Of a stretch of DNA of 38,760 nt, positions 1 to 8,452 are shown piece after piece. The stretch lies in contig CADBQP010000021.1 of NCBI GenBank assembly GCA_902796835.1, positions 1 to 38,760 on the forward strand, in the 5' to 3' direction. How positions within the stretch are numbered: the first letter of the stretch is position 1; every line of letters begins with the position of its first letter. The notes beneath the pieces were generated by a model. The model was not told the DNA's origin, searched no databases, and saw only the letters and a program-made list of their open reading frames with translations. The DNA comes from an uncultured Bacteroidales bacterium (lineage in GTDB: Bacteria > Bacteroidota > Bacteroidia > Bacteroidales > Bacteroidaceae). Both the position numbers and the translations under genes were made by a program.

Positions 1-34
1 CACACTCAGTCATCATCAGGAATCTGTCCGGCAT
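1..34 (-). CDS. N-terminal fragment of a divergent gene running off the left edge
   Basis: An ATG at 34-32 on the minus strand opens a frame reading MPDRFLMMTEC before the window ends. It lies about 30 nt downstream of a good Bacteroidetes promoter (64-95). Only 11 codons are visible, so no family can be assigned from sequence. From memory, a MarR-type regulator often sits divergent from rpsF in this order, but nothing here proves that. Confidence 0.4.
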   Translation of the reverse strand, partial: MPDRFLMMTEC

Positions 35-63
35 GTGCCTTTTCTTTAGAACCTTGGCAACGG

Positions 64-95
64 CAAAGATACGCACGCGCGATGAGGACTGTCAA
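64..95 (-). promoter_or_regulatory. Promoter of the divergent left-edge gene
   Basis: Read on the minus strand, TATCTTTG (71-64) matches the Bacteroidetes -7 box TAnnTTTG. A TTG at 95-93 lies 21 nt upstream as a -33 element. It points toward the start codon at 34. Confidence 0.5.
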
Positions 96-278
96 CTTTT
101 CGCGACTTTTAGCACGCGGAAAACGAGCCTACTCCTATAATATATATAGGCGAACTAATTTTTTTTGAAAAAATAAAAATTAACAGTTCGTGAGAGGCAA
201 ATAAGAAGAAATTCTATGTGTTGAAACTCACTTTGATTCCCAAATAAGGAGCAACTTAAATTGAAAAAAACAACTTTC
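96..278. other. Divergent intergenic region, AT-rich, with a small palindrome
   Basis: The segment separates the left-edge gene from rpsF and has no plausible ORF. It holds a perfect 6-bp inverted repeat, CCTATA-N5-TATAGG (134-150), in AT-rich DNA. It could be an operator or only AT-rich promoter DNA. Confidence 0.3.
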
Positions 279-310
279 TTTGCATAGTTTAAAAATAATG
301 TTTAATTTTG
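279..310 (+). promoter_or_regulatory. Promoter of the rpsF-rpsR-rplI operon
   Basis: TTTG at 279-282 and TAATTTTG at 303-310 are spaced by 20 nt. Both match the Bacteroidetes primary sigma factor consensus. The predicted start leaves a leader of about 55 nt before rpsF. Confidence 0.6.
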
Positions 311-374
311 CATCCGCTTTTGTGAAAGAGCGTGATTTTTTAACCAAACATTTTTATTAACAACAAACAAACGT

Positions 375-716
375 ATGACAAACCAGTACGAGACCGTTTT
401 CATCCTTACTCCCGTTTTGTCTGAACCTCAGATGAAGGAAGCGGTCGAAAAGTTCAAAAAGCTCCTCACGGACAATGGTGCCGAGGTAATTAACGAGGAG
501 TGCTGGGGCTTGAAGCATCTTGCTTATCCCATTGAGAAAAAGTCTACGGGTTTCTATGTGATGGTGGAGTTTAAGGCTGAACCACAAGTAGTTAAGACCC
601 TTGAGACAGGCTATCGCCGTGATGAGCGCGTAATTCGCTTCCTCACAGTGAAGAATGAGAAGTATGCTGCAGAGTATGCAGAGAAACGTCGTAACAAACA
701 AAAGAAGGAGGATTAA
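375..716 (+). CDS. rpsF: 30S ribosomal protein S6
   Basis: Ribosomal protein S6 (113 aa) binds the central domain of 16S rRNA as a heterodimer with S18, whose gene follows directly. The N-terminus ([17 protein letters not shown]) and the segment around [10 protein letters not shown] and [11 protein letters not shown] are typical of S6. Length is normal. It is the first gene of a three-gene ribosomal operon read from the promoter at 279-310. Only 5 nt separate its stop from rpsR, and the rpsR ribosome binding site AAGGAGG lies inside its last codons (about 705-711), which suggests translational coupling. In many bacteria S6:S18 feeds back on this leader; I see no clear copy of that RNA motif here. 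Confidence 0.98.
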   Translation: MTNQYETVFILTPVLSEPQMKEAVEKFKKLLTDNGAEVINEECWGLKHLAYPIEKKSTGFYVMVEFKAEPQVVKTLETGYRRDERVIRFLTVKNEKYAAEYAEKRRNKQKKED

Positions 717-721
717 GCATT

Positions 722-991
722 ATGGCACAAGCACAAACTGAAATCCGTTATCTCACTCCCCCCACGGTGGACGTGAAGAAAAAGAAGTACTGCCGTTTCA
801 AGAAGAGCGGTATCAAGTATGTGGACTACAAAGATCCCGAATTTTTGAAGAAGTTTTTGAATGAGCAAGGTAAGATTCTTCCCCGCCGCATCACAGGTAC
901 TTCGCTGAAATATCAGCGTCGTGTGGCTCAGGCCGTGAAGCGTGCTCGTCATCTGGCTTTGCTGCCCTTCGTAACCGATTTGTTGAAGTAA
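722..991 (+). CDS. rpsR: 30S ribosomal protein S18
   Basis: Ribosomal protein S18 (89 aa) is the partner of S6 on the small subunit platform. The core [20 protein letters not shown] and the C-terminal segment with [20 protein letters not shown] and ARHLALLPF are diagnostic. It lies 5 nt after rpsF and 18 nt before rplI. A strong AAAGGAGG-type site follows its stop and serves rplI. Length is normal for Bacteroidetes. Confidence 0.98.
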   Translation: MAQAQTEIRYLTPPTVDVKKKKYCRFKKSGIKYVDYKDPEFLKKFLNEQGKILPRRITGTSLKYQRRVAQAVKRARHLALLPFVTDLLK

Positions 992-1009
992 TAAAAGGAG
1001 GATAGTTTT

Positions 1010-1597
1010 ATGGAAATTATACTGAAAGAAGACATTATCGGCTTGGGTTACAAGAACGATATCGTTACCGTCAAGGACGGATACGGTCGTAACTATCTTA
1101 TTCCTACAGGTAAGGCTGTGATTGCCAGTGCTTCGGCTAAAAAGATTTTGGCTGAGAACCTGCGCCAGCAGGCTCAGAAGCTTGAGGCTATTCGCAAGGC
1201 TGCCGAAGCAGTAGGCGAAAAGCTTCAGCACATTCAGCCCATTGTTATCGCTACCAAGGTGAGCGCTACCGGCACTATCTATGGTTCGGTGAACAGTTTG
1301 CACATAGCCCAGGAGCTTCAGAAGCAGGGCATTGAAGTGGACCGCAAAATCATTGTCTTGAAGGACGTGAAAGAGGTGGGCGAATATGTAGCCAAGGTAC
1401 ACCTTCATAAGCAAGTGGAAGTGGATGTACCCTTTAGCGTAGTAGCCGAGGGTGCAGAAGTTCCTGCCGAAGAGGTTGCCGCTCCTGTCAGCGAAGAAGT
1501 GGCTGAGACCGTGGAAGAGGCTGTAGAAGAAGTGGTTGAAGCAGTTCAGGAAGAAGCTCCTGCAGCTACTGAGGAAGCCACTGCAGAAGAAGCCTAA
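1010..1597 (+). CDS. rplI: 50S ribosomal protein L9 with a long acidic C-terminal tail
   Basis: L9 binds 23S rRNA near the L1 stalk and helps hold the reading frame. The N-terminal domain is clear (GLGYKNDIVTVKDGYGRNYLIP-type signature, residues about 11-32), followed by the connecting helix and the C-terminal domain to about residue 147. The protein is 195 aa while L9 is usually near 150. The extra residues 148-195 are almost all Glu, Ala and Val, a low-complexity acidic extension. The reading frame is intact and the stop is followed by the operon terminator, so the tail is not a frameshift artefact. Last gene of the rpsF-rpsR-rplI operon. Confidence 0.97.
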   Translation: MEIILKEDIIGLGYKNDIVTVKDGYGRNYLIPTGKAVIASASAKKILAENLRQQAQKLEAIRKAAEAVGEKLQHIQPIVIATKVSATGTIYGSVNSLHIAQELQKQGIEVDRKIIVLKDVKEVGEYVAKVHLHKQVEVDVPFSVVAEGAEVPAEEVAAPVSEEVAETVEEAVEEVVEAVQEEAPAATEEATAEEA

Positions 1598-1639
1598 GAA
1601 ACTCCACTTTTTTCTGAAATCTTAGGAAATTCGAATATC

Positions 1640-1690
1640 GGGCGAGATGTCGTGCCACAGATGATGGCAGTGGCGTCTCGCCTTTCTATT
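1640..1690 (+). terminator. Terminator of the rpsF operon
   Basis: GGCGAGA (1641-1647) pairs with TCTCGCC (1676-1682), extended inward by GCCAC/GTGGC pairing. A T-rich stretch follows. It sits between rplI and truA. Confidence 0.7.
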
Positions 1691-1703
1691 CTTTTGAGGA
1701 ACA

Positions 1704-2504
1704 ATGTCTATGCGCTATTTCATCTATTTTGCCTACGATGGCACCAACTATCATGGCTGGCAAATTCAGCCTAATGCTCATAGTGTGCAGGCTGAACTGA
1801 ACGGGGCTTTATCCACTATCTTGCGCACTGAAATTATGGTGACCGGGGCAGGACGTACGGACACGGGGGTACATGCCCGAATGATGGTGGGGCATTTCGA
1901 TGCCGATGAAATAGACACTCTTAAGTTGGCCGAACATTTAAATCGCTTGTTGCCTCACGATATTGCCGTTTGGCGGATCGAGAGAGTGGCCGATGATGCG
2001 CATGCGCGTTTTGATGCCGTAAGTCGCACCTATCACTATGATATCTGCCTTTGTAAGAACCCTTTTGTGCGCCATTTTGCTACGCGAATGTATTATACAC
2101 TCGATTTCGACCGCATGAACGAGGCTGCACAGAGATTAATTGGCACACATGACTTTTCGAGTTTCAGCAAAGCTGGCACAGATACCAAAACCAATGTATG
2201 TACTATTACTTGTGCTCACTGGAAGGAGCTGGAGCCAGGATTTTGGCGCTTTGAAATCACCGCCAATCGCTTTTTGCGAAACATGGTGCGCGCTATAGTA
2301 GGAACACTCCTGCTTGTTGGGCGTGGGAAGCTTAACCCAGCCGATGTGGCTCATATTATTGCGCAGCGCAATCGAAACATGGCTGGCGAAAGTGTGCCGG
2401 CATGCGGGCTGTCTCTGGTAGATGTGGTTTACGAAAACGTGAACTATAAAGCAAGTATAGAGGTGGGGATGAAGGCTTCTGACGGAAAAGAAAAGGCTGA
2501 ATAA
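1704..2504 (+). CDS. truA: tRNA pseudouridine(38-40) synthase TruA
   Basis: TruA converts uridines 38, 39 and 40 in the anticodon stem-loop of tRNAs to pseudouridine. The catalytic aspartate is in GRTDTGVHA (Asp53 of the 266-aa frame). The N-terminal YDGTNYHGWQ motif and the late FLRNMVRAIVG motif are also present. Two starts are possible: ATG 1704, or ATG 1710, which gives MRYFIYF as in most homologues and lies about 9 nt from a GAGGA site at 1696-1700. I think 1710 is slightly more likely. The stop overlaps the next gene by 1 nt (TAATG), so the two are probably cotranscribed. Confidence 0.96.
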   Translation: MSMRYFIYFAYDGTNYHGWQIQPNAHSVQAELNGALSTILRTEIMVTGAGRTDTGVHARMMVGHFDADEIDTLKLAEHLNRLLPHDIAVWRIERVADDAHARFDAVSRTYHYDICLCKNPFVRHFATRMYYTLDFDRMNEAAQRLIGTHDFSSFSKAGTDTKTNVCTITCAHWKELEPGFWRFEITANRFLRNMVRAIVGTLLLVGRGKLNPADVAHIIAQRNRNMAGESVPACGLSLVDVVYENVNYKASIEVGMKASDGKEKAE

Positions 2505-3421
2505 TGTGGTTTCTTTATGCTTTACTTTCGGCGGCTCTGTTGGGCTTCTACGATGTGTTTAAGAAACTATCGTTGCGTGGCAACGCAGTAATTCCCGTCT
2601 TGTTTGTCAATACGCTGCTCTGCAGCTTATTTTTTGTACCTTTGATTGCAGGTTCTCTCACTGGGATAATCACTCCAGATAGTAGAGTCTATATTCCCCA
2701 AGGTAGTCTATACGCCCATAAATACGTGGTGTTGAAAGCCATGATTGTGCTTTCTTCGTGGATGTCGGGCTATTTTGCGATAAAGCATCTTCCGCTCACG
2801 ATTGTAGGTCCTGTCAATGCCATGCGTCCTGTAATGGTGTTGGTAGGGGCATTGTTGTTTTTGGGAGAGCGTCTGAATGTATGGCAGTGGGGTGGAGTGG
2901 CGCTGAGCATTGTGTCGTTTCTCTTGTTGAGCGGTAGCGGAAAAAGGGAAGGCATACGTTTTGGCCACAATCGTTGGATTTGGTTGCTTATGCTTTCTGC
3001 GGTGTTGGGGGCATCGAGCGGACTCTACGACAAGCTTATTCTCTCGCCGTGCGAGACAGGGGGAATTGGACTTGATGAATTGTTTGTGCAGGGATGGTAT
3101 AACATCTATCAGACGCTGTTCATGCTGGTGGTCTTGGTTCTGGTGTGGTGGCCGGTGCGACGGCGTTCCACTCCTTTTCGTCTTCATTGGGCAATTCCGT
3201 TGATTAGCATATTTCTCACGGCGGCCGATCTTGCTTACTTCTATGCCTTGAGCCAGCCGGAGGCTTTGGTGGCCATCGTTTCTATGGTACGCCGCGCCAG
3301 TGTGATTGTCTCGTTCGGTTTTGGTGCCTTAGTGCTTAGAGAAAAGAATATACGTGCTAAGGCTTTCGACCTCGTCCTTGTTTTGCTGGGCCTGTTATTG
3401 CTCTGTGTGGGTACGTTCTGA
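2504..3421 (+). CDS. EamA/DMT-superfamily permease
   Basis: A 305-aa integral membrane protein with about ten hydrophobic helices arranged as two similar halves, as in the EamA (DMT) family. Visible pieces are the start MWFLYALLSAALLGFYDVFKK, a central PVNAMRPVMVLVGALLFLGE segment matching the end of the first EamA repeat, and a second-repeat segment VSMVRRASVIVSFGFGALVLREK. The substrate cannot be predicted; relatives export metabolites or amino acids. It starts on the last base of truA's stop codon. The gene converges with the next one with only 15 bp between stops and no clear terminator. Confidence 0.88.
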   Translation: MWFLYALLSAALLGFYDVFKKLSLRGNAVIPVLFVNTLLCSLFFVPLIAGSLTGIITPDSRVYIPQGSLYAHKYVVLKAMIVLSSWMSGYFAIKHLPLTIVGPVNAMRPVMVLVGALLFLGERLNVWQWGGVALSIVSFLLLSGSGKREGIRFGHNRWIWLLMLSAVLGASSGLYDKLILSPCETGGIGLDELFVQGWYNIYQTLFMLVVLVLVWWPVRRRSTPFRLHWAIPLISIFLTAADLAYFYALSQPEALVAIVSMVRRASVIVSFGFGALVLREKNIRAKAFDLVLVLLGLLLLCVGTF

Positions 3422-3436
3422 GGTTTTCTTTCGTTT

Positions 3437-4597
3437 TCATTGGTAGAGCTTGTGCTCTTTCAAGATGTCCCAACGTCCTCGGGTGAAGTCTGGTATTTCG
3501 ACGGGTTTGCTTCCCTGCTCGGCCGAGAGTCGGCTCAGCTCGGCAATGCACGACCATTCGGCAGCATCGTAAACATCCATGTCGAGCGGCAGTCCGTAGT
3601 GAAGGCAGTGCATGAGCCGGCAATCCATGGCATAGTTCATTTCGTTGGGCACCCCAATTCTATGGCCTTCTTCCCAATAGTGGAGTGCGGGATTTTCTTC
3701 GCGATATTGGTTCATATATTCCCATACGCTGTCGCCGGTTAGCACGTTTGTCTCTTCCTTGATGCTCAGCATGGGTATGGGGTATTTCTGAGAAAATCCT
3801 TTAGTGCCGCAAATGGTTTGCAGACGGCTATAGGGCCGTGGGGTTGTGACATCGATTTGCAGCAAGATGCTCACTCCCTTGTGAGTTTTGATGAGTGTGT
3901 TATTGATGCGTCCCAGGTTGTTTTTTCCTGCAGCTGTTTGCGACACGAGATACTCCATTCTGTCGCCTCTGTGGAAGCCAAGGAGCCATCCGATGGGACC
4001 TAGCCCATGGGTGGGGTATGGGTTCCCGCCGTGAGTCATCATGCGCTTTGTCATCCACGAGTCTGCATTGAGTTCGTGAATATATGCTCCTTCGCAGTAG
4101 GTTACGTCGCCAAAGAGTCCGTGTCGGTTGATTTCAAGTTGGGTCAGAAAGAACTTGTCGTAGCAGCAGTTTTCGGTGATGAAGCAGTGGCGCTGTGTGA
4201 GTTCGGCAGTGTCAACAAGTTGCCAGCATTCTTCTACGGTAGTGGCTGCCGGTACTTCCACGGCTACGTGTTTGCCGTGGCTCATGGCTTCGCATGCCAT
4301 AGCGGTGTGTGTGGTCCATTCCGTGCAGATATAGATAAGGTCTATGTCGCTACGTCTGCATATATCGTGCCATGCCTCGCTGCCCACGATAGCTTCGGCC
4401 TTGGGGCGCCCAGATGCTTGCAGAGCTTGATTGGCTACGGCGAGTTTTTCTGCGTCAATGTCGACAATACAGCGTATTTCGGCTCCCCTGATGTGGGCAT
4501 AGCGGCCAAGGGTCTTTAGCCCGCGTTCGCCCAGTCCGAGCAAGGCGATACGGACATTGTGGATGGGTGTGGTGCGAAGTTCAAGTACGTGCGACAT
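3437..4597 (-). CDS. Gfo/Idh/MocA-fold protein of the GH109 (alpha-N-acetylgalactosaminidase-like) type
   Basis: A 386-aa protein with an N-terminal Rossmann domain (IALLGLGERG, residues 17-26) and a C-terminal dehydrogenase-like domain. Several segments match glycoside hydrolase family 109, which uses bound NAD+ for hydrolysis: HGKHVAVEVPAA (107-118), GNPYPTHGLGP (191-201), TTPRPYSR (251-258), LPLDMDVYDAAEWS and IPDFTRG (368-374). Compared from memory with the Elizabethkingia enzyme, Glu142, Tyr172, Tyr194 and His197 appear to match its key residues. There is no signal peptide, so it should be cytoplasmic, unlike many secreted GH109 enzymes. The substrate is inferred only; another sugar oxidoreductase activity is possible. 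It appears monocistronic. Confidence 0.85.
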   Translation of the reverse strand: MSHVLELRTTPIHNVRIALLGLGERGLKTLGRYAHIRGAEIRCIVDIDAEKLAVANQALQASGRPKAEAIVGSEAWHDICRRSDIDLIYICTEWTTHTAMACEAMSHGKHVAVEVPAATTVEECWQLVDTAELTQRHCFITENCCYDKFFLTQLEINRHGLFGDVTYCEGAYIHELNADSWMTKRMMTHGGNPYPTHGLGPIGWLLGFHRGDRMEYLVSQTAAGKNNLGRINNTLIKTHKGVSILLQIDVTTPRPYSRLQTICGTKGFSQKYPIPMLSIKEETNVLTGDSVWEYMNQYREENPALHYWEEGHRIGVPNEMNYAMDCRLMHCLHYGLPLDMDVYDAAEWSCIAELSRLSAEQGSKPVEIPDFTRGRWDILKEHKLYQ

Positions 4598-4640
4598 ATC
4601 TTTTGTTGAATGGTATTTGAGCTTGAAATGAATTTGTTCG

Positions 4641-4677
4641 AAATAAAAGCGGACGTATCTTCACAGACACATCCGCT
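4641..4677 (-). terminator. Terminator downstream of rpmE
   Basis: On the minus strand GCGGA...TCCGC arms (4649-4676, imperfect long stem) are followed by TTTTATTT. A second weaker hairpin, CCGAA-N5-TTCGG (4722-4736), lies closer to rpmE and is also followed by T-rich sequence. Confidence 0.55.
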
Positions 4678-4767
4678 CTTAAACAATTAACCCTTTATCA
4701 ATTATGATTTGAATCAAAATACCGAAATCACTTCGGCTTAATATCATTTTGTTATGGAATATGGTTC

Positions 4768-5022
4768 TTATTTGTTGCGGGCCTGTCCGTAACGATTCAT
4801 GAACTTGTCTACGCGGCCTGCGGTGTCAACGAGTTTCGACTTACCTGTGTAGAAGGGATGGCTTGTGCTCGAAATTTCGATTTTCACCAAGGGGTAGGTT
4901 TCGCCTTCGAACTCGATGGTCTCGTTCGTCTTGCAAGTGGAGCGAGAAAGAAACATGTCGCCGTTGCTCATGTCTTTGAAGACAACCGGGCGATAGTTCT
5001 CGGGATGTATTTCTTTTTTCAT
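4768..5022 (-). CDS. rpmE: 50S ribosomal protein L31, type B (zinc-free)
   Basis: L31 type B (84 aa), a large-subunit protein that helps form a bridge to the small subunit. The start [17 protein letters not shown] and the end [20 protein letters not shown] with NRYGQ are diagnostic. The CxxC zinc motif of type A L31 is absent. Type B is the usual form in Bacteroidetes. It has its own promoter at 5088-5118 and looks monocistronic. Some longer type B L31 proteins carry extra C-terminal residues; this one is standard. Confidence 0.96.
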   Translation of the reverse strand: MKKEIHPENYRPVVFKDMSNGDMFLSRSTCKTNETIEFEGETYPLVKIEISSTSHPFYTGKSKLVDTAGRVDKFMNRYGQARNK

Positions 5023-5087
5023 TTTTTGCTTTTGTTTTGTGGTACAACTTATATGGTAAAAGTGTGTAATGGTCTTAATTGTGTCTG

Positions 5088-5118
5088 CAAAAGTAATGCT
5101 TTCTGTCCGACTGCCAAA
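5088..5118 (-). promoter_or_regulatory. Promoter of rpmE
   Basis: Minus strand: TTTG (5118-5115), 19-nt spacer, TACTTTTG (5095-5088). A full match to the Bacteroidetes consensus. The leader to the rpmE start is about 60 nt. Confidence 0.6.
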
Positions 5119-5177
5119 TTTTTTGCTCTGTTTTTTGTTTTAGTTGTCTTTAAAATGTGTATCAGCAGGTTTTGCAG

Positions 5178-6182
5178 CTATCTGAAAGAGTCGGTAAGAA
5201 GTTTTATCTCGATGACGGGCGATATGCGTTCGTAGAGTATGTTGTAAACGGCATCGAGAATGGGCATGTTTACGTGGAAGTGTTGGTTGATGTCTTTCAT
5301 GCACTTGGTGCCGTAATATCCTTCTGCTATCATCTCCATTTCGATTTGGGCGCTCTTCACGCTATAGCCTTTTCCTATCATGGTGCCGAAAATGCGGTTG
5401 CGCGAAAAGTTTGAGTAGGCCGTTACGAGCAAGTCGCCCAGGTATACGGAGTCGTATATGTTGCGGTCGAGGGGATAGACGGCACGCAGAAAGCGCTTCA
5501 TCTCTTGTGTCGCATTGGCCATGAGCACACTCTGAAAGTTGTCGCCGTATTTGAGCCCGCTGCAAATGCCTGAGGCTATGGCATAAACGTTTTTGAGCAC
5601 AGAGGCATATTCAATGCCAATCACGTCGGCCGAGGTCTTGGTTTTGATGTAGCGGCTGCTGATGAGCTGGGCAAAGGCATGGGCCTTTTGTGTGTCGCTG
5701 CAGGCCACGGTGAGATAGGTCAGGCGCGAGAGGGCTACCTCTTCAGCGTGGCTGGGGCCGCCCAGCACGGCCAGATTTTCGTCGGGCACACCATAAATTT
5801 GTCTGAAATACTCGGAACATACCAGGTTCTCGTCGGGCACAATGCCCTTTATGGCTGTGATGATGAATTTACCCGAAAGCTTCACTTTGAGCTTCTTCAA
5901 CTGCCCTTTCAAGTAGGGAGAGGGGGTAACGAATATCAGTGTCTGACTATTTCTGACGGCTTCGTTCAGGTCGGTGGTGAAACTGATGCGCGATGTGTCA
6001 AAACGCACGCTGGTGAGGTAGGAAGGGTTGTGCTCGAGCCTCGCAAAATCGTCGATCATCTCTTGGCGACGCACATACCACACCAAGTGCTCTACTTTTT
6101 CGAGCACTATTTTAGCTATGGCGGTGGCCCAACTGCCACTGCCTATGATGGCTATTGGCTGAAGGTTTTTAGAGTCGTCCAA
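5178..6182 (-). CDS. gpsA: Glycerol-3-phosphate dehydrogenase [NAD(P)+]
   Basis: GpsA reduces dihydroxyacetone phosphate to sn-glycerol 3-phosphate, the backbone precursor for phospholipids, in the cytoplasm. The 334-aa protein has the N-terminal dinucleotide-binding motif GSGSWATA (residues 14-21; the usual Gly after Trp is Ala). It also has FVTPSPYLKG, AVLGGPSHAEEVA and the catalytic lysine segment YASVLKNVYAIASG, then GDLLVTAYSNFSRN. Length is normal. It starts 39 nt after lysS and is probably cotranscribed with it, an arrangement common in Bacteroidales. Confidence 0.95.
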   Translation of the reverse strand: MDDSKNLQPIAIIGSGSWATAIAKIVLEKVEHLVWYVRRQEMIDDFARLEHNPSYLTSVRFDTSRISFTTDLNEAVRNSQTLIFVTPSPYLKGQLKKLKVKLSGKFIITAIKGIVPDENLVCSEYFRQIYGVPDENLAVLGGPSHAEEVALSRLTYLTVACSDTQKAHAFAQLISSRYIKTKTSADVIGIEYASVLKNVYAIASGICSGLKYGDNFQSVLMANATQEMKRFLRAVYPLDRNIYDSVYLGDLLVTAYSNFSRNRIFGTMIGKGYSVKSAQIEMEMIAEGYYGTKCMKDINQHFHVNMPILDAVYNILYERISPVIEIKLLTDSFR

Positions 6183-6221
6183 AGTTCGAGGAAGATTATT
6201 GAGGTTTAGCGTATTTCTTTT

Positions 6222-7952
6222 TTATAATTTCTCGAGCCATCCGGCTATGTCGGCTACGCTGGGCTTTTCGAGCTCGAGTTTGTATTTTTTGAGCACTTCG
6301 CCAATCTGTTGTTGAATCTTTTGCGGGTTCACGTCTTTCATGTCGCTCACCAGGTAGTAGCCCACCTTTTGCAGCACGGCCACCATGTCCGCTGGCACAC
6401 CTATTTCGGCATATTTCTCGGCTCCGTCGCGCGGGGCTTTCTTTTCGGGGCGCATTTGCGGGAAGAACAAGACTTCCTGAATGAAGTATTGTCCGGTCAT
6501 GAGCATCACGAGGCGGTCCATGCCAATGCCTATGCCCGACATGGGCGGCATGCCATATTGCATGGCACGCAAAAAGTCTTGGTCAATGAACATTGCCTCG
6601 TCGTCGCCTTTTTCTGACAGGCGAAGCTGGTCTTGGAAACGCTCTTCCTGGTCTATCGGGTCGTTGAGCTCGCTATAGGCGTTTGCCAGCTCCTTGCCGT
6701 TCACCATGAGTTCGAAGCGTTCGGTAAGCCCAGGGTTGCTGCGGTGTTTCTTCGTGAGTGGCGACATTTCCACGGGATAGTCGGTGATGAACGTAGGCTG
6801 AATGAATTCCCCCTCACAGAAGTCGCCAAAGATTTCGTCGATCATCTTGCCTTTTCCGAATGTCTCGTCGATTTGCTCCATCTTTAGTTCTTTGCAGATT
6901 TGGCGAATTTCTTCCTCGCTCTTGCCTTCGAGGTCATAGCCAGTTTTCTCCTTAATGGCTTCGAGCATGGGAAGCCGGCGGAAGGGTGCCTTAAACGATA
7001 TGACGTTGTCGCCCACTTTCACCTCGGTGGAGCCGTTCACGTCGAGACATATCTTTTCGAGCAACTGCTCGGTGAAACACATCATCCACTGGTAGTCCTT
7101 GTAGGCCACGTAGAGCTCCATGCAGGTGAACTCAGGGTTGTGGGTGCGGTCCATGCCCTCGTTACGGAAATTCTTGCCAATTTCATACACACCGTCGAAA
7201 CCTCCCACGATGAGTCGCTTCAGGTAGAGCTCTGTGGCAATGCGCAGATAAAGGTCTATGCCCAGCGAGTTGTGGTGGGTGATGAAGGGCCGCGCGCTGG
7301 CTCCGCCCGGAATGCTCTGCAGAATGGGAGTCTCCACCTCCATATATCCGTGGTCGTCGAAGAATTGGCGCATCGACTTGAACACCTGCGAGCGCTTCAC
7401 GAAGGTGTCTCTCACTTGGGGATTCACTATGAGGTCTACATAGCGCTGGCGATAGCGCAGTTCCGGGTCGTCAAAGGAATCGTAGGTTTGGCCGTCCTTT
7501 TCCTTCACCACCGGCAGGGGCTTAATGCTCTTGGCCAGCAGCGTGAGCTCTTTGACATGAACGCTGATTTCGCCCGTTTGGGTGCGAAACACAAAGCCTT
7601 TCACTCCGATGAAGTCGCCCAGGTCGAGCAACTTTTTGAATACCACGTTATAGAGGTCTTTGTTCTCGTCGGGGCAAATGTCGTCGCGCGTCACATAGAG
7701 TTGAATGCGGCCCTTTGCATCCTGCAGTTCGCCAAACGAAGCCTTGCCCATGATGCGGCGGCTCATCAGGCGGCCAGCCAGGCACACTTCTTCCTGATTG
7801 CCACTTTCGTCGCTGAAGTTGGCTACGACATCGGCCGTATAGGCATTAACGGGGAATTCTGCAGCAGGATAGGGGTTGATGCCCATCTCGCGAAGCTGCT
7901 CTAGAGACTGTCGGCGGTTAATTTCCTGTTCGCTCAGTTCAAGTATGTTCAT
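6222..7952 (-). CDS. lysS: Lysine--tRNA ligase (class II)
   Basis: LysRS charges tRNA-Lys with lysine. The 576-aa protein has an N-terminal OB-fold anticodon-binding domain, then the class II catalytic core. Motif 2 is visible ([15 protein letters not shown]) and motif 3 is [15 protein letters not shown], along with the lysine-pocket segment [16 protein letters not shown] chose ATG 7952 ([14 protein letters not shown]). An upstream in-frame extension to 8036 has no family similarity and would run through the promoter box at 7994-8001. After the catalytic core, roughly the last 75 residues form a C-terminal extension with helical character, seen in other Bacteroidetes LysRS. First gene of lysS-gpsA. 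Confidence 0.97.
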   Translation of the reverse strand: MNILELSEQEINRRQSLEQLREMGINPYPAAEFPVNAYTADVVANFSDESGNQEEVCLAGRLMSRRIMGKASFGELQDAKGRIQLYVTRDDICPDENKDLYNVVFKKLLDLGDFIGVKGFVFRTQTGEISVHVKELTLLAKSIKPLPVVKEKDGQTYDSFDDPELRYRQRYVDLIVNPQVRDTFVKRSQVFKSMRQFFDDHGYMEVETPILQSIPGGASARPFITHHNSLGIDLYLRIATELYLKRLIVGGFDGVYEIGKNFRNEGMDRTHNPEFTCMELYVAYKDYQWMMCFTEQLLEKICLDVNGSTEVKVGDNVISFKAPFRRLPMLEAIKEKTGYDLEGKSEEEIRQICKELKMEQIDETFGKGKMIDEIFGDFCEGEFIQPTFITDYPVEMSPLTKKHRSNPGLTERFELMVNGKELANAYSELNDPIDQEERFQDQLRLSEKGDDEAMFIDQDFLRAMQYGMPPMSGIGIGMDRLVMLMTGQYFIQEVLFFPQMRPEKKAPRDGAEKYAEIGVPADMVAVLQKVGYYLVSDMKDVNPQKIQQQIGEVLKKYKLELEKPSVADIAGWLEKL

Positions 7953-7993
7953 ATGTTCGGATATCTTATTGTCTGTGTGTGTGATTTTGTCGG

Positions 7994-8001
7994 CAAAGGT
8001 A
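7994..8001 (-). promoter_or_regulatory. -7 box of the lysS-gpsA promoter
   Basis: TACCTTTG read on the minus strand, 42 nt before the chosen lysS start. The -33 element is not clear. Confidence 0.45.
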
Positions 8002-8115
8002 ATCAAAATTATCCGAGAAAGGCATTGCTCTTTCAAAAAATGGTAAATACCCCATCCTTTCTCTGCCTCGGGGTAGCCTATGTACGTAGCGCCTTACGAA
8101 GCGTGTATAATAAGA

Positions 8116-8149
8116 AAGTGCACCAAAAGCTATTGCTTCGGGTGCACTT
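8116..8149 (-). terminator. Terminator of tRNA-His
   Basis: AAGTGCACC (8116-8124) pairs perfectly with GGTGCACTT (8141-8149), with extra AAGC/GCTT pairing inside. On the minus strand a TCTTATT stretch follows. It lies 3 nt past the encoded CCA. Confidence 0.7.
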
Positions 8150-8152
8150 CTA

Positions 8153-8230
8153 TGGGGTGCCCAGTGGGATTCGAACCCACGACATTCAGAACCACAATCT
8201 GACGCTCTAACCAACTGAACTATGGGCACC
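8153..8230 (-). tRNA. tRNA-His (anticodon GTG), CCA encoded
   Basis: The minus strand folds as a full cloverleaf. The acceptor arm is GTGCCCA/TGGGCAC with an encoded G at -1 facing C73, the histidine identity pair. The D-arm is GTTCAGTTGGTTAGAGC, and the anticodon loop TTGTGGT sits on stem CAGA/TCTG. The T-arm is GTGGG-TTCGAAT-CCCAC, and CCA is encoded at 8155-8153. It has its own promoter and terminator, upstream of lysS. Confidence 0.98.
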
Positions 8231-8272
8231 ATGGTGCGCGCAAGGCGCGCTTACTTTTTTCGTAAGCGAGTG

Positions 8273-8303
8273 CAAAGGTAAGCTAATCTTTTTTTTTGAC
8301 AAA
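8273..8303 (-). promoter_or_regulatory. Promoter of tRNA-His
   Basis: Minus strand: TTTG (8303-8300), 19-nt spacer, TACCTTTG (8280-8273). A textbook Bacteroidetes promoter about 40 nt before the tRNA. Confidence 0.65.
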
Positions 8304-8372
8304 AAGTTTACGGCGTTTTTTTGGTTTCGTGTAAAGATGAGGCTTTGTAATGCAATACTTCGGCGGCGCGGG

Positions 8373-8404
8373 TTTGCTCCTTTCAATGATTTGTGTTAAC
8401 TTCG
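8373..8404 (+). promoter_or_regulatory. Promoter of the small protein-queC-queF transcript
   Basis: TTTG (8373-8376), 20-nt spacer, TAACTTCG (8397-8404), one mismatch from the -7 consensus. It lies about 50 nt before the small gene. Confidence 0.5.
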
Positions 8405-8452
8405 CCAGCCTAAACTCATCGCGCTCGCTTTGCGCCCTATATATAATATTAT

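Noticed and set aside
713-1414. 233-codon minus-strand frame opposite rpsR and rplI
   Set aside because: Opposite two certain ribosomal genes, with no protein-like pattern.
6900-7904. 334-codon plus-strand frame opposite lysS
   Set aside because: No motif, and lysS on the other strand is certain.
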